Under the pieces are notes generated by a model that worked only from the letters and a program-made list of their open reading frames with translations, had not been told where the DNA came from and ran no database searches. A DNA stretch of 35,805 bases from assembly GCA_016293975.1 (NCBI GenBank), contig JAEDCW010000014.1, positions 1 to 35,805 of the forward strand, read 5' to 3'. Origin of the DNA: Clostridia bacterium (lineage in GTDB: Bacteria; Bacillota; Clostridia; Christensenellales; CAG-138). This document shows, in pieces, positions 7,640-16,203 of the stretch. A program made the translations under genes and the position numbers. How positions within the stretch are numbered: position 1 is the stretch's first letter; each line of letters opens with the position of its first letter.

Positions 7640-9342
7640 TGGACGGATTATCTATCGCCGCTGCGGTGTTTGAACTGCAGTCGGTTTTAGGCGCTAAGAT
7701 AGAGAAAGTACATCAGCCCGAAAAGGATGTATTGGTTTTGACGATAAAGTCGGACCGTACATCAAAAAGGTTGTTACTTTCTGCGTCTTCGGGAAAAGCA
7801 AGAATACACTTAACGAATACAAAAAAACAAAACCCCGCAATCGCACCGAATTTTTGCATGGTGTTGAGAAAGCGATTGATAGATGGAAGAATTGTCGGCA
7901 TAGAACAGCACGGCATGGATAGATGTGTCACGTTAAGGATAAGCGCATACAATGAACTGGGCGACAAAACGGAGTTTTTGCTTATTGCAGAGCTACTTGG
8001 CAAGCACTCAAATCTCATTCTGTGCAATTCCGAATTCAACGTGATAGACTGCATTCGCAGAGTCGACTTTACTATGTCTCCAAATCATCCGATGATGCCG
8101 GGGCTACGCTATGAATACCCGGAAATCGGGGACAAGCTCGACCCGAGGGAAACGTCTGCGGATGTGATTTATCATGTGTTGAGTGAGAATATCTATGTAC
8201 CGTTGGATAAAAGGTTAAGCTCGTCGTTTAGCGGCTTTTCACCTGCGTGTGCAAAACGTCTTTTAGCATGTGTTAAAGCCGACAGCGATGATATCAGAAA
8301 CATAAGTGCTCAACTTTCCACGTTATTTTCGAGATTTAAGAGCGGCAAATTTGAGCCTTGTGTTTTATTGAACGGAGATAACAGACCTACGGATGTTTTC
8401 CCGTTTGTGCCGGATGGTTTTAATAATGTCAGAGCTGAGAGCATGTGTGAGGCACTGGACACGCTCTACTCAGCAGTAGACGAAAACGAACACATAAAGC
8501 GAATAACTGCGTCAATGCGCAAATGTATTCACAATAGTATCGAACGCTGCGAGAGAAAGCTCTCGATTATAGAGAGTGAGATAAGTGATCGCAATGAACT
8601 GGACAAACTTAGAATTTACGGGGAGCTGTTGACCGCAAACATATATAGGTTAAAGTCGGGATTTGCATCTGCATCGGTTGAAAACTATTACGAGAATCCG
8701 CCGGTTACAGTTGTTATTCCTCTCGATTCGATGAAGAGCATAAATGAGAATGCTCAATCCTATTTTAAACGATATAAAAAGGGCTTGCGCTCACTTGAGA
8801 TGGGTACACAACAAATAGAGGAGACACATAAGGAACTCGATTATCTCCGTGAGATGGAGTATCTGGTTGCAAACGCTGCGGATTCAGACGTTGCTGTGCT
8901 TCAGAATGAGCTGATCGATGGCGGCTATATGAGACCGAAAAATGGCATGTCTAAGAAGAAATCGGTGAAGATAGTAGAGCCGTATGTATTCCGTTCATCA
9001 GAAAACATCGAAATACTCGTCGGAAGAAACAGTCGTCAAAATGATGAGCTTACATTTAAGATTGCAAGACCTGGATATACATGGTTACACGCAAAGGATA
9101 TGCCCGGTTCGCATGTAATAATCATGGCAGAAAGCTACGGTGAGGCTACGCTTGAGCAAGCTGCACTTATATGTGCCTACTATTCCAAAGGACGTATGGG
9201 TGCGAATGTGTCGGTTGACTATACACAGAGAAGGTTTGTGAAGAAACCAAACGGCGCTAAGCCCGGAATGGTGATATACACGAAGCAGAAAACATTGACA
9301 GTGACACCGAATGCCACTTTAATCGAAACCCTTCGAGTATAA
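7639..9342 (+). CDS. rqcH: Ribosome quality-control factor RqcH (Rqc2 / NFACT family)
   Basis: 567 residues. RqcH binds the 50S subunit carrying an obstructed peptidyl-tRNA and recruits tRNA-Ala to add C-terminal alanine tails that mark the peptide for degradation. The NFACT-N domain opens with MDGLSIAAAVFEL. It carries the Asp-Arg pair (Asp94-Arg95 in HGMDRCVTL) equivalent to the residues needed for tailing in Bacillus. A long helical coiled-coil middle (roughly residues 270-420) is followed by the C-terminal NFACT-R domain with PGYTWLHAKDMPGSHVII and YYSKGRMGANVSVDYTQRR. Members were formerly annotated as fibronectin-binding protein A. There is no strong ribosome binding site; the start overlaps the preceding stop as TAATG, indicating translational coupling with the FAH-family gene. 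Confidence 0.93.
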   Translation: MDGLSIAAAVFELQSVLGAKIEKVHQPEKDVLVLTIKSDRTSKRLLLSASSGKARIHLTNTKKQNPAIAPNFCMVLRKRLIDGRIVGIEQHGMDRCVTLRISAYNELGDKTEFLLIAELLGKHSNLILCNSEFNVIDCIRRVDFTMSPNHPMMPGLRYEYPEIGDKLDPRETSADVIYHVLSENIYVPLDKRLSSSFSGFSPACAKRLLACVKADSDDIRNISAQLSTLFSRFKSGKFEPCVLLNGDNRPTDVFPFVPDGFNNVRAESMCEALDTLYSAVDENEHIKRITASMRKCIHNSIERCERKLSIIESEISDRNELDKLRIYGELLTANIYRLKSGFASASVENYYENPPVTVVIPLDSMKSINENAQSYFKRYKKGLRSLEMGTQQIEETHKELDYLREMEYLVANAADSDVAVLQNELIDGGYMRPKNGMSKKKSVKIVEPYVFRSSENIEILVGRNSRQNDELTFKIARPGYTWLHAKDMPGSHVIIMAESYGEATLEQAALICAYYSKGRMGANVSVDYTQRRFVKKPNGAKPGMVIYTKQKTLTVTPNATLIETLRV

Positions 9343-9399
9343 TGTTATTATTCAACCTCTGACAGCATAGAATTAAACAAAAATTGTCGGGGGTTTTTC

Positions 9400-10335
9400 A
9401 TGCGCATTCGTACAGTGTTCTGTATTGTGTTCACTATATTGATGTTAATCGTAGGATGTTCCGCACAGGTGGATAACACTTTCGATGACGATTTACTACT
9501 GGTGGGCGCGGGATTTAGAAATACCATAATGTACTACCTAAGTGATGAGGGTTTCATTGTGCCTGTTATGAGGAAGATTCCGTGGGAGGAGGGTATCGGT
9601 AAGGCTACTTTAGGTTATTTGATTGCTGGCGGTGCGAATTCATCGGAGCTTTCACATAAAGGTCTAAATGCAGTTATTCCCGAAGGTACCGAAATATCAC
9701 TGAGAATCGATGAATCAGGGCTTGCCACTGCGAATCTGACGAATTTCACTCAGTTTGAAAGCATGGAAGCTGAAAACGCGATGATTGTGGCCGTGGTAAA
9801 TACGCTCAAGGAATTCCCCAGTATAAATACCGTGAGCATAACAGTTGACGGTAATGGAGGAAAGCTGAAAAACGGTACCATTCTCCCCGAAAACTGTGGA
9901 TATATCAATGTCAATCTCGAAGATGTCGATGCTGAGACGATGACCTCGGATGGCGTAAACGTGTTCTCTGTGTATATGCCGAATACATCGGGATATTTGA
10001 TGATACCTCTTACTATGTACAGCACGGCTGAGAATTCATTCTACGGTGCCATGAAGCTCATGTGTGAAGGTTCAAAGAATGCATTTATAAGGCAGTGTAT
10101 ACCGACTGGAACTAACCTAATTGACGCGACTATTGACGGTACAAGCGCGACAGTTAACTTCACAAGCGAATTTGCGAATATTTCGAATATTGAAGGTCTG
10201 TCTGAAGTCTGCTATAAGGCGATATACATGACGGCACTGGAATACGGACAGATAGGGGAGCTCAGAATTCTCGTAGACGGAAAGCCGTTTGACATGGGTG
10301 AGGTAACAAACCCAATCTTTGCCAACGAGTTTTAG
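9400..10335 (+). CDS. gerM: GerM-like lipoprotein with two GerMN domains
   Basis: 311 residues. The N-terminus is a lipoprotein signal (MRIRTVFCIVFTILMLIVGC) with the lipidated cysteine at residue 20, so it should be anchored on the outer face of the membrane. Two repeats of the GerMN (sporulation and spore germination) fold follow, roughly residues 50-165 and 185-305. Each has an LxxL-type helix, an ATANLTNF / ATVNFTSEF strand and a terminal VxITVDG or LRILVDGKP strand. In Bacillus, GerM is a lipoprotein needed for sporulation and normal germination. The next gene is rdgB; in Bacillus subtilis gerM also sits close to the rdgB homologue ysnA, which supports the name. A CGGGGG site (9388-9393) lies 6 bases before the ATG. 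Confidence 0.82.
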   Translation: MRIRTVFCIVFTILMLIVGCSAQVDNTFDDDLLLVGAGFRNTIMYYLSDEGFIVPVMRKIPWEEGIGKATLGYLIAGGANSSELSHKGLNAVIPEGTEISLRIDESGLATANLTNFTQFESMEAENAMIVAVVNTLKEFPSINTVSITVDGNGGKLKNGTILPENCGYINVNLEDVDAETMTSDGVNVFSVYMPNTSGYLMIPLTMYSTAENSFYGAMKLMCEGSKNAFIRQCIPTGTNLIDATIDGTSATVNFTSEFANISNIEGLSEVCYKAIYMTALEYGQIGELRILVDGKPFDMGEVTNPIFANEF

Positions 10336-10339
10336 CCGC

Positions 10340-10368
10340 TTTTCACCGACTCATAAAGATGCTATAAT
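10340..10368 (+). promoter_or_regulatory. Extended -10 promoter for rdgB
   Basis: TGCTATAAT (10360-10368) is an extended -10 element with a perfect TATAAT. The -35 region TTTTCA (10340-10345), 17 bases upstream, is weak, as is common for extended -10 promoters. Confidence 0.65.
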
Positions 10369-10392
10369 CAAATAATCATCGGAGGTGTAGAT

Positions 10393-10986
10393 ATGAGATT
10401 GGTTATAGCATCTAACAATGAACATAAAATTAGAGAGATAAAGGAGATTCTTGGCGGTTTCTTTGATGACGTCGTCTCAATGAGGGAGGCGGGAATCAAC
10501 ATCGATGTAGAAGAAGACGGCAAAACTTTTTTGGAGAATGCAAAGAAGAAGGCATTTGAGATACACAAGCTTTTACCCAACGATGCTGTTCTTGCCGATG
10601 ACAGCGGCTTGGTTGTAGATGCATTGAACGGTGCTCCCGGAGTGCTCAGCGCAAGGTTTGCACTTGATGGCCATAACGATAAAGCGAACAATGAAAAACT
10701 CCTCGGGCACATGAAGGGTGTACCGACGGAGAAGAGGACTGCGCGATTTGTCTGTGCAGCGGTATTGTACGAAAGCGATGGAAGTTGCCTAACGAGTCAA
10801 GGGACGGTACAGGGACGCATTTTGGAGACCGAGCGAGGAAGTAACGGCTTTGGATACGACCCGCTGTTCCTGTATGAGCCGGAGGGAAAAACGTTTGCTG
10901 AGCTTTCTGCAGAGGTTAAGAATGAAATCAGCCATAGGAGAAAAGCATTGAGTGCCATGTTCGATGTGCTGAACAGCCATAAATAA
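10393..10986 (+). CDS. rdgB: XTP/dITP diphosphatase (RdgB/HAM1 family)
   Basis: 197 residues, the usual family length. It hydrolyses dITP, XTP and related deaminated purine nucleoside triphosphates to the monophosphate and PPi, keeping them out of DNA and RNA. The N-terminal nucleotide-binding SNNEHKIREIKEIL is followed by the catalytic segment LADDSGLVVDALNGAPGV with its Asp pair. GSNGFGYDPLFLYEPEGKTF binds the base, and SHRRKAL closes the protein; all are family hallmarks. It has its own extended -10 promoter and a terminator 6 bases after the stop. It follows gerM as in Bacillus. Confidence 0.96.
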   Translation: MRLVIASNNEHKIREIKEILGGFFDDVVSMREAGINIDVEEDGKTFLENAKKKAFEIHKLLPNDAVLADDSGLVVDALNGAPGVLSARFALDGHNDKANNEKLLGHMKGVPTEKRTARFVCAAVLYESDGSCLTSQGTVQGRILETERGSNGFGYDPLFLYEPEGKTFAELSAEVKNEISHRRKALSAMFDVLNSHK

Positions 10987-10992
10987 GAAAAC

Positions 10993-11016
10993 AAGCTGAG
11001 CGCTGCTCGGCTTTTT
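10993..11016 (+). terminator. Intrinsic terminator after rdgB
   Basis: A 9-base stem AAGCTGAGC (10993-11001) / GCTCGGCTT (11005-11013) with a GCT loop and one G-U pair is followed by a five-T tract. Confidence 0.85.
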
Positions 11017-11097
11017 ACATTTAATAGTTGCATATACCACATTAAAAGACAAATATCCACTGCATTCAATGTAAATGATAAGAAGCAGGAGGATAAT

Positions 11098-12789
11098 ATG
11101 GACTGGATTGTTACTATTGTTGTTCAGCTCGTTATAGCTGTTGTTGTGTATCTGCTTATTACCAAAAAGAACTCAAATTCTTGCACAGGGAGTCAGCTTA
11201 AAGCTGAGAAATTTGGCTCAAAGGAGTTTGAGAATTTATCACAAGCGCGTCTTAAAAGCCTGAATGTACCGCTCACCGAGATTGCAAGACCGTCCCAAAT
11301 AAGCGAAATTATTGGTCAGGCTGACGGAATAAAAGCACTGAGGGCGGCTTTATGCGGTAGTAATCCTCAACACGTAATCATTTACGGCCCTCCCGGGATA
11401 GGAAAGACCTGCGCAGCAAGGCTTGTTATGAATGAAGCGAAGGCCAACCCCGAGTCGCCGTTTGACAAGGATTCAAAGTTCATCGAGATAGATGCGACGT
11501 GTATAAGGTTTGACGAAAGGTCGATTGCAGACCCGCTTATAGGTTCCGTACATGACCCCATATATCAGGGGGCGGGACAGTTCGGTTCTATGGGAGTACC
11601 ACAGCCCAAGCCCGGAGCGGTATCCAAAGCGCATTGTGGAGTATTGTTTCTTGACGAGATAGGTGAGCTTCATCCTTCTCAAATGAACAAGCTCTTAAAG
11701 GTGCTTGAGGACAGGTGCGTCTATTTTGACAGCGCATATTACAGCAAAGAGAACAAGAACATCCCACCGTATATTCACGACATATTTGAGAACGGTATGC
11801 CTGCGGACTTCAGGTTGATAGGTGCGACTACAAGACAGCCTGATGAAATACCGAGTGCTTTACGCTCTAGATGTGTCGAGATATACTTCAGGGCATTAAG
11901 CGAAACCGAACTTGTTGTTATCGCAAGGCAGGCGGCAGCGCACATATCTATAGATGCCTCGGAGTCTGCATTGCGGTTATGTGCGGAATACGCCTATAGC
12001 GGGCGCGATGTAGTCAACATCATGCAACTTGCCGGAGGTATCGCACGAATTGAAAACAGATCGCAGATTCAGAAGAAAGATGTCGAATGGGTCGCATCAA
12101 CGTGCAGATATAAAGGACGGCCAATCCAACAGATAGCATCGGATGTGAAGCCCGGCACGGTGTATGGAATAGGTGTATCTACAACGAGCTCAAGGGGATA
12201 CATAATGGAGATAGAGTGCTATGTCTATCCAAAGCGAGGGACTGTTCAAGAGGTATGTACATTTGGGATCGTGGATGAGGAACAGATTGAAAACGGACCG
12301 ACAAGACTTGTTCGCAGGAGTACCGCAAGGGCATCGATTGAAAACGCAATAGACGCAGTATCACGCCGGTATAATAAAGATTTGTCGTCCTATGATATCA
12401 GATTTAACATACCCGGAGGAATGCCTGTAGATGGACCGAGCGCCGGCATAGCATTTGCACTGGCACTATACGGTGCTGTCTTCGGAGTTGCACCGAAGCA
12501 TAGAATAGCTTGTACGGGTGAAATAACCTGCAATGGCGAGATAAGGTCTGTAGGCGGGGTAGAGATAAAGACACAGGCCGCGATAAACGCTGGAGCGGAA
12601 ATTGTCATGGTGCCGTCGATGGGTCATAGGGTAGAGGCGTCGGATAAGATAAGGTTTGTGCGCGATGTAGATGAAGCCGTGAACATAATGTACTTAAACT
12701 CAATTGATGAGAATGAATGCGTGTGTGAACATGCTGGTGAATACATAGTGGCGACAGAGGTGTACAGTAGTATGACCGAGAACCCGTAA
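11098..12789 (+). CDS. lonB: Membrane-tethered ATP-dependent protease LonB
   Basis: 563 residues. LonB is the short Lon paralogue of spore formers, lacking the large N-terminal substrate-binding domain of LonA. One N-terminal transmembrane helix (about residues 3-21) is followed by an AAA+ domain with Walker A GPPGIGKT (residues 97-104) and Walker B GVLFLDEIGEL. The C-terminal Lon protease domain has the catalytic Ser448 in DGPSAG and Lys491 in GVEIKTQ, 43 residues apart as in Lon. The length is close to Bacillus LonB. An AGGAGG site 5 bases before the ATG fixes the start. In Bacillus lonB is forespore-expressed; I could not identify a convincing sigma-F or sigma-G promoter. lonA is absent here, and engB, its near neighbour in Bacillus, lies about 7 kb downstream. 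Confidence 0.93.
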   Translation: MDWIVTIVVQLVIAVVVYLLITKKNSNSCTGSQLKAEKFGSKEFENLSQARLKSLNVPLTEIARPSQISEIIGQADGIKALRAALCGSNPQHVIIYGPPGIGKTCAARLVMNEAKANPESPFDKDSKFIEIDATCIRFDERSIADPLIGSVHDPIYQGAGQFGSMGVPQPKPGAVSKAHCGVLFLDEIGELHPSQMNKLLKVLEDRCVYFDSAYYSKENKNIPPYIHDIFENGMPADFRLIGATTRQPDEIPSALRSRCVEIYFRALSETELVVIARQAAAHISIDASESALRLCAEYAYSGRDVVNIMQLAGGIARIENRSQIQKKDVEWVASTCRYKGRPIQQIASDVKPGTVYGIGVSTTSSRGYIMEIECYVYPKRGTVQEVCTFGIVDEEQIENGPTRLVRRSTARASIENAIDAVSRRYNKDLSSYDIRFNIPGGMPVDGPSAGIAFALALYGAVFGVAPKHRIACTGEITCNGEIRSVGGVEIKTQAAINAGAEIVMVPSMGHRVEASDKIRFVRDVDEAVNIMYLNSIDENECVCEHAGEYIVATEVYSSMTENP

Positions 12790-12839
12790 TCGACAGCATT
12801 TATAATAGATTCTTTAGCTCTGCATGGATTAAAGACGTG

Positions 12840-12868
12840 TTGACAAAATTAGATGTTTGGCATATCAT
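12840..12868 (+). promoter_or_regulatory. Sigma-A promoter of the leuS T-box leader
   Basis: A perfect TTGACA (12840-12845), a 17-base spacer and TATCAT (12863-12868) put the transcript start near 12875, just before stem I of the T-box. The leader is then about 225 bases long. Confidence 0.85.
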
Positions 12869-12874
12869 TAAGCA

Positions 12875-13086
12875 TGGCGTTGATGCGGAGCAGTATGTTT
12901 GTCGTATGTTTAAGCGAGCTGTGTTTGGTGTGAGGCAGTAACATCGCTGACAGAATCTCGCCGCGGAGCAGTATGTGCAAAACACATGCCGTATACCTGC
13001 GTTATGGGTTTGAGTGGACGGTTTACCGTCAAGATGAGTGGTACCGCGGAAGTATGCTTTCGTCTCATAGAGGCGAGAGCTTTTTT
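12875..13086 (+). promoter_or_regulatory. T-box riboswitch controlling leuS
   Basis: This leader senses uncharged tRNA-Leu. The diagnostic T-box TGGTACCGCG is at 13039-13048, inside an antiterminator that can close through ATGAG / CTCAT. The competing terminator follows. Stem I can be drawn with base GCGG (12885-12888) / CCGC (12961-12964) and an upper helix ATGTT (12906-12910) / AACAT (12940-12944). AGTA (12892-12895) faces GAATCTCG, where CTC (12957-12959), a leucine codon, is the likely specifier; an overlapping TCT (serine) reading is possible but does not fit the gene. A GACGGT / ACCGTC hairpin (13018-13031) lies before the T-box. An open frame running through this region into leuS is an artefact. 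Confidence 0.92.
13056..13086 (+). terminator. Conditional terminator of the leuS T-box
   Basis: An 11-base stem GCTTTCGTCTC (13056-13066) / GAGGCGAGAGC (13070-13080) with an ATA loop leads into six T residues. Its 5' arm overlaps the 3' arm of the T-box antiterminator, as the mechanism requires. Confidence 0.9.
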
Positions 13087-13099
13087 ATATGGAGGTAAA

Positions 13100-15514
13100 A
13101 TGAGCACTAGATATGAACCGTCGGTCATTGAGCCGAAGTGGCAAAAAAAATGGGAAGAATCAAAGTGCTTTGAAACCAGGGTGGACTTTTCAAAGCCTAA
13201 GTATTATGCACTGATAGAATTCCCGTATCCTTCAGGACAGGGTCTGCACGTAGGACATGCCAGGCCTTATACCGCCCTCGACATAATTGCGCGTATGAGA
13301 AGAATGCAGGGGTATAACGTGCTTTTCCCGATGGGATACGATTCATTCGGCTTGCCTACAGAGAACTATGCAATTAAAACCGGTATAAAGCCGCAGATAG
13401 TTGCCAAGGATAATATTGCAAGGTTCAGAAAACAGTTAAAAACACTGGGTTATTCTTTTGACTGGTCACGCGAATTAAGTACTTGCGACCCGTCATATTA
13501 CAAGTGGACACAGTGGATATTCCTTAAGCTTTACGAAAAGGGTCTCGCATATAAAGCTGAGATGCCCATAAATTTCTGCACGTCCTGCAAAGTTGGCCTT
13601 GCAAATGAGGAGGTCGTGGATGGTGTTTGCGATCGCTGTGGCAGTCCTGTCATACAAAAAGTTAGAAGCCAATGGATGCTGCGCATCACCGATTATGCGC
13701 AGCGCCTGATAGATGATATCAAAGATCTGGACTTCATCAGTACGGTCAAGACTCAGCAGATCAACTGGATAGGTCGAAGCGAAGGTGCAGAGGTGGTTTT
13801 CTCTGTTGAGAATGCCGATAAGAATATCAAGGTATTCACCACAAGACCCGACACGATATTCGGTGCTACATACATGGTTATCTCGCCTGAGCATCCTTTG
13901 ATCGATGAGTTTGCGGACAGAATCGACAACATGGATGAGATTACCGAATACAGACAACTTGCCAAGAAGAAGAGCGATTTTGAAAGAAGCGAACTTGCAA
14001 AGGATAAGACAGGCGTAGAGATATCCGGTATGAGGGCGATAAACCCGGCAACAGGCAAGTCTATTCCGATCTGGATTTCGGATTATGTGCTTATGACGTA
14101 CGGTACGGGTGCAATAATGGCGGTTCCCGCTCACGATACTAGAGACTGGGAGTTTGCACGCAAGTTTAATCTTCCGATTATAGAGGTCGTAGCAGGCGGC
14201 AATGTTGAGAATGAAGCATTCACAGACTGCGCAACCGGCGTCATGGTGAACTCAGGCTTCCTCAACGAAATGAACGTGGAAGATGCCAAGAAAGCCATGA
14301 TAGACTGGCTTGTTGAGAATAATCTCGGAAATAGAAAGATCAATTACAAGCTGAGAGACTGGGTATTCGCACGTCAGCGTTACTGGGGCGAACCTATCCC
14401 GTTGGTAAACTGCGATAAATGTGGCTGGGTACCGCTTCCCTACGATCAGTTGCCGCTTGAATTGCCGGATTTGAATGATTTTACACCGGGCGACGATGGG
14501 TCATCCGCCATTATTCGTGCAACAGACTGGATCAATACGACGTGTCCCGTTTGCGGCTCTCATGCAGTTAGGGAAACCGATACAATGCCAAACTGGGCAG
14601 GATCAAGCTGGTACTTCTTAAGGTATTGCGACCCACACAATGATCACGAGTTCGCGTCGAAGGAAGCTCTGGATTATTGGATGCCTGTCGACTGGTACAA
14701 TGGCGGTATGGAACACAATACCCTGCATCTGCTGTACTCCAGATTCTGGCATAAGTTCCTTTATGATATTGGCCTTGTTTCTACTGCCGAACCGTATAAG
14801 AAGAGGACCAGTCACGGCTTCGTTCTCGGTGAAAACAGCGAGAAAATGTCAAAGTCGAGGGGTAATGTAATCAACCCAGATGATATAGTCGCCAGCATGG
14901 GTGCCGATACATTGAGGACATACATAATGTTCATGGGCGCATTTGACCAGGCAATTCCGTGGAGCATGCAGGGTGCAAACGGATGCAGAAGATTCCTAGA
15001 CAGAGTATGGAAGCTTATGAGCATGCTGTCCGACGAAACGGGCATTCGCAATGAAACAAAGAGTTTGATACACTCAACAATCAAGAAGGTGACCCAGGAC
15101 TTTGAAAGGATTAAGTTCAATACCGCTATTGCCGCTTTGATGTCACTCACCAATGAGTTCTACTCAATTGGTAGCGTCACTAATGATGAGCTGCGTGTTC
15201 TGATAACTTTACTGTCACCGGTAGCACCGCATATGTGCGAGGAGATGAACGAGAGTCTGGGTTATACCGAGCCGTTGTATACGTTAAAGTGGCCCGAATG
15301 GGACGAGAATACCATACAAAGTGATAACATTGAGTATGGTATTCAGATTAACGGAAAAGTAAAGACAAGGATTACGTTGCCCGCAGAGTACAGCAAAGAG
15401 GATATTGAAAAGTCTGTCCTGGATAATGCCGAAGTTAAGGTGCTTCTCGAAGGACACGATATCCGAAAAGTAATTGTGGTTAAGAATATAGTTAACATAG
15501 TAGTGGCGAAGTAA
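13100..15514 (+). CDS. leuS: Leucyl-tRNA synthetase
   Basis: 804 residues from the ATG at 13100, fixed by GGAGG (13091-13095) and by the T-box terminator just upstream. It is a class Ia synthetase that charges tRNA-Leu. The HIGH motif appears as HVGH in PSGQGLHVGHARPY, and KMSKS in NSEKMSKSRGNV. A CxxC zinc knuckle (CTSCKVGLANEE and CDRCGSPV) precedes the CP1 editing domain, which has the TRPDTIFGATY and YGTGAIMAVPAHDTRDWEFA segments that remove mischarged amino acids. A second knuckle (CDKCGW and CPVCGSH) lies before the catalytic half closes. The anticodon-binding helical domain and a small C-terminal domain complete a normal bacterial LeuRS. Expression is set by the T-box leader. Confidence 0.98.
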   Translation: MSTRYEPSVIEPKWQKKWEESKCFETRVDFSKPKYYALIEFPYPSGQGLHVGHARPYTALDIIARMRRMQGYNVLFPMGYDSFGLPTENYAIKTGIKPQIVAKDNIARFRKQLKTLGYSFDWSRELSTCDPSYYKWTQWIFLKLYEKGLAYKAEMPINFCTSCKVGLANEEVVDGVCDRCGSPVIQKVRSQWMLRITDYAQRLIDDIKDLDFISTVKTQQINWIGRSEGAEVVFSVENADKNIKVFTTRPDTIFGATYMVISPEHPLIDEFADRIDNMDEITEYRQLAKKKSDFERSELAKDKTGVEISGMRAINPATGKSIPIWISDYVLMTYGTGAIMAVPAHDTRDWEFARKFNLPIIEVVAGGNVENEAFTDCATGVMVNSGFLNEMNVEDAKKAMIDWLVENNLGNRKINYKLRDWVFARQRYWGEPIPLVNCDKCGWVPLPYDQLPLELPDLNDFTPGDDGSSAIIRATDWINTTCPVCGSHAVRETDTMPNWAGSSWYFLRYCDPHNDHEFASKEALDYWMPVDWYNGGMEHNTLHLLYSRFWHKFLYDIGLVSTAEPYKKRTSHGFVLGENSEKMSKSRGNVINPDDIVASMGADTLRTYIMFMGAFDQAIPWSMQGANGCRRFLDRVWKLMSMLSDETGIRNETKSLIHSTIKKVTQDFERIKFNTAIAALMSLTNEFYSIGSVTNDELRVLITLLSPVAPHMCEEMNESLGYTEPLYTLKWPEWDENTIQSDNIEYGIQINGKVKTRITLPAEYSKEDIEKSVLDNAEVKVLLEGHDIRKVIVVKNIVNIVVAK

Positions 15515-15567
15515 ACGAGCGAATAATGAAAGTGTAATAGCGTTTGGCTGTTGCTGAAAAACAGTAA

Positions 15568-15599
15568 ATCCTCCGTATGAACATACGGGGGATCGTTTT
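15568..15599 (+). terminator. Probable intrinsic terminator after leuS
   Basis: ATCCTCCGTATG (15568-15579) pairs with CATACGGGGGAT (15582-15593) with one G-U pair and a tight tip. A CG pair of bases then leads to only four T residues, so termination may be incomplete. Confidence 0.6.
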
Positions 15600-15685
15600 C
15601 TGTAGATTTCAAATTAATTGGTGTCATACGGATTGGCAAATGTCTGCTCTTGTCCAATCCACTGATAAACGTAAATTCGCCTGTA

Positions 15686-15997
15686 TCAGCAATTTGTCTT
15701 TCTTACCTTTTTAAAGACTATTCTCAATCCCTGCTTTGCTCCAGTAAATGTAAGGGAGGCGTCAATTCCATCATCCTTTTTCCTTGAGATGATATGAATA
15801 TGAAAATGAGGGATAGAATGCCCTGCACTTTCATCATTTACATTCAACAGATTCACGCCTTTCATATCCGCACTTATATACCAGATGATTTGATATCATC
15901 TTCACCGTATCCATAACCTTACTAAGGGTATATGCATCACAATCGAATGTATTTTTCACATGTACTTTTATTGATTTAAAGTATACCATAAAAATCA
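15686..15997 (-). pseudogene. Decayed HIT-family (histidine triad) gene
   Basis: The minus strand of this otherwise gene-free stretch encodes HIT-protein pieces in two frames. One frame gives MVYFKSIKVHVKNTFDCDAY and then TLSKVMDTVKMIS, matching the helix before the active site. The other frame gives ADMKGVNLLNVNDESAGHS, then IPHFHIHIISRKKDDGIDA and a stop at 15686-15688. The histidine triad H-F-H-I-H lies at 15794-15808. The two parts join only through a frameshift near 15880-15900, where the triad frame has an in-frame TGA. The N-terminal third is missing; a CVYCR segment (16076-16087 region, minus strand) may be the relic of the zinc-binding N-terminus. HIT proteins are nucleotide hydrolases or transferases. 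The gene looks inactive unless the frameshift is a sequencing error. Confidence 0.7.
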
Positions 15998-16087
15998 GAA
16001 GGTTTACCATCAATATGAAGAAACGCCTAAACAGTTTGTGAAATCAAATGGGCCCTACTGATTTACAAACAGTCGGCAATATACACA

Positions 16088-16203
16088 TCTTTCTGTAAAA
16101 CAAAATCGCCGGCTTAACCAAGGGATGTTTTTTATTTTTACGATTGTATTCCCTTTTCTTTTGTTGTAAAGTATAACTTGTTACTTTGTATAGGAGGTTG
16201 GCA
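16088..16203. other. Upstream region of the pseudo-serine-hydrolase gene
   Basis: AT-rich sequence with no gene. A possible -35 element TTGTAA (16164-16169) has no good -10 partner. An imperfect inverted repeat, TAAAG-TA-TAAC-TT-GTTA-CTTTG (about 16166-16188), sits directly before the AGGAGG site and could be an operator. Nothing more can be supported. Confidence 0.3.

Noticed and set aside
11030..11060. Sporulation (sigma-F/G) promoter for lonB
   Set aside because: A GCATA at 11030-11034 looks like a -35 half, but the -10 region is too poor to support a call.
12986..13099. N-terminal extension of leuS in the open reading frame
   Set aside because: It lies over the T-box antiterminator and terminator. 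The extra 38 residues do not resemble LeuRS, and a GGAGG site marks the ATG at 13100.
13493..14134. 213-codon minus-strand open frame
   Set aside because: It is antisense to the leuS coding region and a shadow of its codon usage.
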